The position numbers and the translations under genes are program-made. A DNA stretch of 64,000 nucleotides from contig CAYFJX010000002.1 in assembly GCA_964343705.1 (NCBI GenBank), forward strand, positions 1 to 64,000. Reading direction: 5' to 3'. The notes below the pieces were generated by a model, which saw nothing but the letters and a program-made list of their open reading frames with translations, was not told the DNA's origin and did not search any database. Below, piece by piece: positions 59,269-64,000 of the stretch. The stretch's first letter is position 1, and each line of letters starts with the position of its first letter. Source of the DNA: JAUSFM01 sp964343705. Lineage in GTDB: Archaea; Nanobdellota; Nanobdellia; Woesearchaeales; UBA12501.

Positions 59269-59961
59269 ATGGGGTACACAATGGCAAGCAAAGATACAGT
59301 CTTACACCTGCAAGAAGTTTGGAAAACGTACCAAATGGGAGAAACCAAAGTGCATGCACTCCAAGGTCTTAACCTAAAAATTAAACACAATGAATTTGTA
59401 ATTATTATGGGTCCTTCTGGCTCTGGAAAGTCTACTGCAGTCAATATGATTGGGTGTCTTGACACTCCAACAAAAGGAAAGGTTTGGCTTGAAAATAAGG
59501 ATATTGGACGCTTAACTGAGTCACAACTTGCACAAGTACGAGGCCGTAAGATCGGATTTGTGTTTCAGACATTTAATCTTATTCCTACACTTACTGCATT
59601 GGAAAATGTGACCTTGCCTATGATGTTTCAAGGTGGTGATCCTGAACTTCATAAACAACGAGGAGAAGATTTACTTAACAGGGTAGAATTAGGAGATAGA
59701 ATGCATCACTTGCCCAGCCAACTTAGCGGAGGTCAACAACAAAGGGTTGCTGTTGCACGGGCACTAGCCAATGATCCTGAAGTTATTCTTGCTGATGAAC
59801 CAACAGGTAACCTTGATAGCAAGACAGGTAAGAAAATAATTTCTTTGTTAGAGACCTTACATAAGAAAGAAAAAAAGACTATTGTGATGGTAACACATGA
59901 TCCTGTGCTGAGAAGAATGGGAACAAGATCAATTATCCTTAAAGATGGTAAAATTGCGTGA
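59269..59961 (+). CDS. ABC transporter ATPase, MacB/LolD type
   Basis: 230 residues with Walker A GPSGSGKST (48-56), signature LSGGQQQRVAVARAL (about 151), Walker B VILADEPTGNLDS (about 172) and the H-loop VTHDP. The sequence type, including NLIPTLTALENVTLPM, is that of the LolD/MacB group that exports lipoproteins, peptides or macrolides. Here it pairs with two FtsX-type permeases and a CARDB-like protein in one operon. The start is either 59269 or 59281 (MASKDTVL), both ATG. Confidence 0.93.
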   Translation: MGYTMASKDTVLHLQEVWKTYQMGETKVHALQGLNLKIKHNEFVIIMGPSGSGKSTAVNMIGCLDTPTKGKVWLENKDIGRLTESQLAQVRGRKIGFVFQTFNLIPTLTALENVTLPMMFQGGDPELHKQRGEDLLNRVELGDRMHHLPSQLSGGQQQRVAVARALANDPEVILADEPTGNLDSKTGKKIISLLETLHKKEKKTIVMVTHDPVLRRMGTRSIILKDGKIA

Positions 59962-60018
59962 ACAATCCCCTTATTTAACGACAAAAAGTATTTAAAGAGG
60001 AAAAGCAATAAAGAGAGT

Positions 60019-61368
60019 ATGATAGAAAAAAGAGGCGTGAAAAAAAGAGGAAAATCAAGCAGAGCACTACTCTGTGTACTAGGTAGTATTCTTTTGATCG
60101 TTCTCATGCTTGCAAGTGCCCAAGCAAAAACAAGCGCTGTTAACAATGCACCCATATTTTTCCAAGATCTTAACCCTACTAATGTTAAAGCAACGCTCCT
60201 ATCTCAATATCCTGATCCTGCACAACCAGGTGAGATTGTAGAGGCAAAATGGAAAGTTGAAAATTTTGGTGCTGGGGTTGTTCCTAATATGCGATTTCTT
60301 ATCAAACCCGAATTCCCATTTACTATCCGAAAAGGTGAGGCACAAGAAAAAAGCATTGGTACACTTGAAGCACGACAAATAGGAAAAACAAGTTATGTGT
60401 TATCATGGGAGCTACAAGTTGATGAAAAAGCACCTGAAGGAAAACATAATGTTGAATTGTTCTATCTTATTGGTGATGTTGAAGTAAAAGCAGGTGCATT
60501 CCCTGTTGAAGTACGTACACGAGATAGTGTTCTTATGATTGATGATGTACAGGTAAATCCTGAAAAACCGCGTGCTGGGCAAGAAGCAGAAGTAGTTATT
60601 ACTGTTCGTAACCTTGCTGATTCACGTATTAACAACTTAAAGGTACAGCTTGACCTGGATAACACTGCGTTTGCAACTGTTGGCTCTACTAGTGAAAAAG
60701 CAACAAAAGTGTTACTTCCTACAGCTGGAAAGGACACCCCATTTAAACTCTTTGTAAATACAGAGGCGGAATCAAAAGTCCATCGTATTCCTGTAACACT
60801 CACCTTTACAGATCCAGATAACCAAAAACACACAGTAAAAAGTAGTTTTGGGGTTGTAATCGAGAACCCACCTGAGTACATAGTAAACCTTGATAAAACA
60901 GATGTTTACAAAAAAGATCAAAAAGGGAATGTAGTGATAAGTATTTCTAACATAGGGAAAAGCGACCTTAATTTTGTAACTATGAACTTGCGAGACACCA
61001 AAGATTATGATGTTGTGTCCTCTCCTGCAGTGTACTTAGGTAATCTAGAAAGTGATGACTATGAAAGCGCAGAATACAGCATATATACACATACAAACAA
61101 AAGAAAAATACCTTTAAAGATCGAGCTAAGCTACAAGGATAGTTTTAACCAAGCTAATACAACAATGTTAGACATCCCACTTAAAATGTACACTTCATCT
61201 GAAGCAAGAAAGTATGGTCTTTCCAAGAATGAAGGAGGAGGCATCATTGCATTGGTACTATTCATCTTATTTTGTGGATGGTACATCAAACGAAGAAAAA
61301 AGATTGCCTTTTTTTCAGTTATGCTCGATGATGTAAAGGCATTGTTTAATCGCATACGAAAGCACTAG
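60019..61368 (+). CDS. CARDB/Ig-like exported protein with C-terminal TM anchor
   Basis: 449 residues: a signal or anchor helix (about 16-36), then several Ig-like domains of the CARDB/COG1361 type, such as YPDPAQPGEIVEAKWKVENFG, VNPEKPRAGQEAEVVITVRN and KKDQKGNVVISISNIGKSD. A membrane helix (about 408-425) ends the molecule before a basic tail (KRRKKIAFFSVM). It replaces the coiled-coil adaptor usually paired with MacB. It may bind or present the exported substrate outside the cell. A TATTTAAAG box about 28 bases upstream suggests a leaderless message. The permease genes follow 14 bases later. Confidence 0.85.
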   Translation: MIEKRGVKKRGKSSRALLCVLGSILLIVLMLASAQAKTSAVNNAPIFFQDLNPTNVKATLLSQYPDPAQPGEIVEAKWKVENFGAGVVPNMRFLIKPEFPFTIRKGEAQEKSIGTLEARQIGKTSYVLSWELQVDEKAPEGKHNVELFYLIGDVEVKAGAFPVEVRTRDSVLMIDDVQVNPEKPRAGQEAEVVITVRNLADSRINNLKVQLDLDNTAFATVGSTSEKATKVLLPTAGKDTPFKLFVNTEAESKVHRIPVTLTFTDPDNQKHTVKSSFGVVIENPPEYIVNLDKTDVYKKDQKGNVVISISNIGKSDLNFVTMNLRDTKDYDVVSSPAVYLGNLESDDYESAEYSIYTHTNKRKIPLKIELSYKDSFNQANTTMLDIPLKMYTSSEARKYGLSKNEGGGIIALVLFILFCGWYIKRRKKIAFFSVMLDDVKALFNRIRKH

Positions 61369-61382
61369 GTGCAATATTCATT

Positions 61383-62579
61383 ATGACTTCATCACTTTTT
61401 TCTATAGCTCGTGAGAATTTGAAAAGCCGAAAACTGAGGTCGTGGCTTACCATTCTAGGGGTGATTATTAGTATTGCATCTATTGTTGCTTTGTTGACCA
61501 TTAGCCAAGGTATGAATAATGCAATCGAGGAACAATTTGCAAAGATTGGGTCAAATAAGATCTTTGTAATGATGAAAGGTGGCCAGCCTGGGATGGGTGA
61601 AGGCTTTACTAATGATGATGTAGAATTACTTGAACGAATCCAAGACTTACGCTATGTTACTCCTTATTTGCTTGATCCAAATGGCAAGGTTGAAGTCAGA
61701 AAAAAGACAGTATACACAACAATATTGGGGTGGCCTGCAAAAGATGCTGAGAAACGACTTGATGATTATGATATTGGTATTGCAAAAGGCACATTTTATG
61801 GTGAGAACCAAAAGTATCATGCAGTGATCACGCATGACGTTGCATATAAGACTGACTCTTTTTTTAAGAAAGAACTAAAGGTTGGTCAAAAGATTCTGAT
61901 TAATGACCAGAAGTTCAAAGTCTCTGGAATCATGGAGCGTGTGGGAAATCCAGAGGATGATTCCATGATTTACATTCCTTTGGAAACTGCTCAAGAACTT
62001 TTCAATAAGCCAAAAAAAGTTAGTTTTATTGACACCACAGTAAAACCAGGAAAAAACATTAATCTTGTGTCACAAAAAATAGAAAAGGTGTTAAAGCGGC
62101 ATCGTGACAAAGAAGATTTTGAAGTAATGACTCCTGATCAAGTTCTAAAAATCTTCTCTTCTATTTTGGGTATTGTCCAAGCAGTACTTATAGGTATTGC
62201 TGCGATTTCACTGATTGTAGGATGTGTTGGAATTATGAATTCTATGTTTACTAATGTACTTGAGCGAACAAAGGAGATTGGGGTGATGAAGAGTATTGGA
62301 GCGCAGAATAACCAAATCATGTTATTATTTATGTTTGAGGCAGGCATGGTTGGATTAGTAGGTGGAATTGCAGGTATTATACTTGGGTCTTTGGTTGGTC
62401 TTGGTGCTGAAGCTGCTGCTCAGTCTGCTGGCTTTGACTTGCTAAAAATTGAACTACAGGCTAGTATGCTCATAGGAGTGTTACTTTTCTCAATAGTTGT
62501 TGGTGTGCTTGCAGGTTTTCTTCCTGCTCGAAGAGCAGCAAAACTACATCCTGTTGACGCATTGAGGTGGATAAAATGA
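61383..62579 (+). CDS. FtsX/MacB-type ABC permease 1
   Basis: 398 residues: one N-terminal helix (about 20-42), an external MacB periplasmic-core-like domain (about 45-250) and three C-terminal helices with the FtsX pattern GIAAISLIVGCVGIMNSMF and SILGIVQAVLIG. The ending FLPARRAAKLHPVDALRWIK is the permease coupling-helix consensus. Works as a dimer with the ATPase and, given its twin, probably as a heterodimer. The stop overlaps the start of permease 2 by 13 bases. Confidence 0.92.
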   Translation: MTSSLFSIARENLKSRKLRSWLTILGVIISIASIVALLTISQGMNNAIEEQFAKIGSNKIFVMMKGGQPGMGEGFTNDDVELLERIQDLRYVTPYLLDPNGKVEVRKKTVYTTILGWPAKDAEKRLDDYDIGIAKGTFYGENQKYHAVITHDVAYKTDSFFKKELKVGQKILINDQKFKVSGIMERVGNPEDDSMIYIPLETAQELFNKPKKVSFIDTTVKPGKNINLVSQKIEKVLKRHRDKEDFEVMTPDQVLKIFSSILGIVQAVLIGIAAISLIVGCVGIMNSMFTNVLERTKEIGVMKSIGAQNNQIMLLFMFEAGMVGLVGGIAGIILGSLVGLGAEAAAQSAGFDLLKIELQASMLIGVLLFSIVVGVLAGFLPARRAAKLHPVDALRWIK

Positions 62580-63769
62580 CCTCTGCAGATATCATAAAGT
62601 TCTCGTTCCAGAATATCAAGAATAGACAATTACGATCACATCTAACCATGTTAGGGATAATAATTGGTATTGTTGCTATTATTTCTCTTATTATGCTTGG
62701 AGAAGGCTTGCAGCGTGGCATGACTGAAAACTTTGACAAACTTGGTGCGCGTCGGTTGTTTGTAGGACCCAAGAATATAAATCCAGGAGGTCCTCCGATT
62801 GGTGTTTCACAGTTATCTGACAGTGATGTTGAAGTAGTTCAAAAATTACCAATGGTGGAATACACTACAAAAGTGTATTTTGACACGGTAACAGTGAAGT
62901 ATAAACGAAAGGAAAGTGTGGTAAACGTAGGTGCATTTGACACAAAGGATGTAAAAAAGTTTTTTGAGGATGTAGATATTAAACTTAAGGCAGGTAAGTG
63001 GTTTGAATCAGACAGTGATGTGGTAGTGCTTGGATGGGGTGTTGCCCATGAAGCATTTGATAGAGACATACGATTGCGAAACTCAGTCATCATTGAAGGT
63101 AGGAAATTTCGGGTTGTGGGTATTAAAGAACGCCAGGGTGATCGTAATAGTGATTACCAGATCCATATGCCATTAAAAACAATGCAAGACCTTAAAGAGC
63201 GTCCCGATGCGTTCACAAGCTTTAGTGTGATGATAAAACATAACGTCGATATAGCTGATGCTGAAAAAACAGTTGCTAAACGTCTTGAGCGAAAACGAGG
63301 CGATGAAAATTTTACTATCACAAGTCCTGTAAAGCTCAAAGAACAGCTCCAAGGTATTTTGGGTGTACTGAGCATTGTGTTGATTGGGATTGCTGCAATC
63401 TCATTGGTTGTAGGCGGGGTCGGTATTATGAACTCCATGTATACCAGTGTTTTGGAAAGGACAAGAGATATAGGTATTATGAAAGCTATCGGAGCAACTA
63501 ACACCCACATTGTGGGAATGTTCTTGGTTGAGTCAGGATTCCTTGGTTTGGTAAGTGGAATTATAGGGGTGCTGATTGGTATGGGTATTGCTTTTGGTTT
63601 TGCTGCATTGGTTAGTCTGACAGGTACAGTAAAGATTGTTATTTTGATCAATCCTAAACTGGTGCTGTTTGCGATCGGGTTCTCGTTTGTTGTAGGTGTC
63701 TTGTCAGGCACTCTTCCAGCAATTCAAGCTGCGCAGTTGAAGCCAGTTGATGCTTTGAGATATGAGTAG
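62567..63769 (+). CDS. FtsX/MacB-type ABC permease 2
   Basis: 400 residues, paralogous to permease 1: N-terminal helix (about 25-45), external domain, and three C-terminal helices with GIAAISLVVGGVGIMNSMYTS and the ending LPAIQAAQLKPVDALRYE. Differs mainly in the external domain, suggesting a heterodimeric exporter with distinct outer faces. It overlaps permease 1 by 13 bases. The structured element C begins 12 bases after its stop, the same relation as element A to the pilus platform gene. Confidence 0.92.
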   Translation: MDKMTSADIIKFSFQNIKNRQLRSHLTMLGIIIGIVAIISLIMLGEGLQRGMTENFDKLGARRLFVGPKNINPGGPPIGVSQLSDSDVEVVQKLPMVEYTTKVYFDTVTVKYKRKESVVNVGAFDTKDVKKFFEDVDIKLKAGKWFESDSDVVVLGWGVAHEAFDRDIRLRNSVIIEGRKFRVVGIKERQGDRNSDYQIHMPLKTMQDLKERPDAFTSFSVMIKHNVDIADAEKTVAKRLERKRGDENFTITSPVKLKEQLQGILGVLSIVLIGIAAISLVVGGVGIMNSMYTSVLERTRDIGIMKAIGATNTHIVGMFLVESGFLGLVSGIIGVLIGMGIAFGFAALVSLTGTVKIVILINPKLVLFAIGFSFVVGVLSGTLPAIQAAQLKPVDALRYE

Positions 63770-63780
63770 TGAACATACCC

Positions 63781-63942
63781 TGCAATACCCCCTTGGAGTT
63801 CTTCACGAGGCGGGCTGATTCCCTCAGCGAATAATGTATTTTCGCTGGGGCCCAAACGAGCTTTGCTCGTTGTGGGCATGCAAGCCAGCCGAGGTCTTTT
63901 CCTGCTCGCTGGATGCGAGCAGTCTCTCTCCGTGGTATTGCA
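63781..63942 (+). repeat. Structured CTTGGAG element, copy C
   Basis: A 162-base element closed by a perfect 9-bp inverted repeat (TGCAATACC at 63781-63789 with 63934-63942). It contains CTTGGAGTTCTT (63792-63803) and a 7-bp hairpin CAGCGAA/TTCGCTG (63825-63847). A hairpin at 63850-63877 has a GAGC-TTT-GCTC tip on a GCCC/GGGC base. An 8-bp hairpin with TGGAT loop (63902-63922) is shared with copy B. It starts 12 bases after the permease stop. Relative to copy A the hairpin order is the same, with paired substitutions. Confidence 0.75.
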
Positions 63943-63985
63943 AAAGAAAGAAAAATTATTAAACACCAAACCCCTTAACAACCCC

Positions 63986-64000
63986 ATGACTACCCACCTA
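63986..64000 (+). CDS. Start of a gene cut by the window edge
   Basis: An ATG (63986) lies about 26 bases after an ATTATTAAAC TATA box, the spacing used by leaderless genes throughout this window. Only five codons (MTTHL) remain, so nothing can be said about the product. Confidence 0.35.

Noticed and set aside
1..64000. CRISPR array, rRNA operon or replication origin
   Set aside because: No evenly spaced direct repeats, no rRNA-like sequence and no cluster of origin-type repeats next to a Cdc6/Orc gene were seen.

Overview
The window is a gene-dense, AT-rich stretch of an archaeal chromosome. Archaeal traits are clear: many genes begin directly at an ATG about 26 bases downstream of a TATA box (leaderless transcripts), others carry GAGGTG-type ribosome sites, and the content includes Nop5, fibrillarin, the RFC large subunit, archaeal UMP kinase, a SecD/SecF pair, ArlI/ArlJ-type pilus or archaellum motor genes, an RPA-like OB-fold protein and a tRNA-Phe interrupted by a bulge-helix-bulge type intron. 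Small TM-anchored proteins, lysine tails and a bacterial-type AspRS suggest a DPANN lineage (Woesearchaeota/Pacearchaeota-like). That placement is inference.

Layout. 1-5.9 kb: CorA, AsnRS, a group of four small very basic proteins, a bacterial-type AspRS and a translin-family protein. 6-14.3 kb: a type IV pilus/archaellum-like locus with three tandem paralogous membrane proteins, two coiled-coil proteins on the opposite strand, the motor ATPase and a double-length platform protein. 14.3-16.7 kb: an accessory patch with structured intergenic elements, a DUF2200 gene, a decayed gene fragment, a duplicated RNA-like module, a LAGLIDADG homing endonuclease whose ribosome site lies in a long hairpin, and tRNA-Phe. 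16.9-29.9 kb: SSB/RPA-like protein, GlyRS, RFC-L, S2P-like protease, CTP synthase, HIT, DMT transporter, HD hydrolase, SecF/SecD and a GNAT enzyme.

30.0-37.2 kb holds the most striking locus: seven tightly packed genes for a MoxR-like AAA+ ATPase, two von Willebrand A-like membrane proteins, two membrane-anchored beta-domain proteins, a membrane-anchored transglutaminase-like protein and one unknown membrane protein. It looks like a complete envelope-associated machine.

37.2-57 kb is mostly housekeeping: PyrH, CutA, an overlapping nop5-ITPase-fibrillarin operon, a HTH regulator, DUF2000, aminotransferase, NAD kinase, an H1-like basic protein, M42 peptidase, a COG2403 GTPase-like protein, carbamate kinase, DoxX, an inositol-phosphatase-family enzyme, HAD, a two-domain thiol oxidoreductase, CysRS and ValRS. 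57-63.8 kb encodes TM-anchored secreted proteins and a MacB/LolCDE-like ABC exporter with a CARDB-like partner.

Three intergenic elements (14257-14414, 20076-20184, 63781-63942) share a CTTGGAGTT box inside a long terminal stem. Their hairpins vary in sequence while keeping pairing, so they look like one structured RNA or repeat family. A partial relative lies at 15555-15603.
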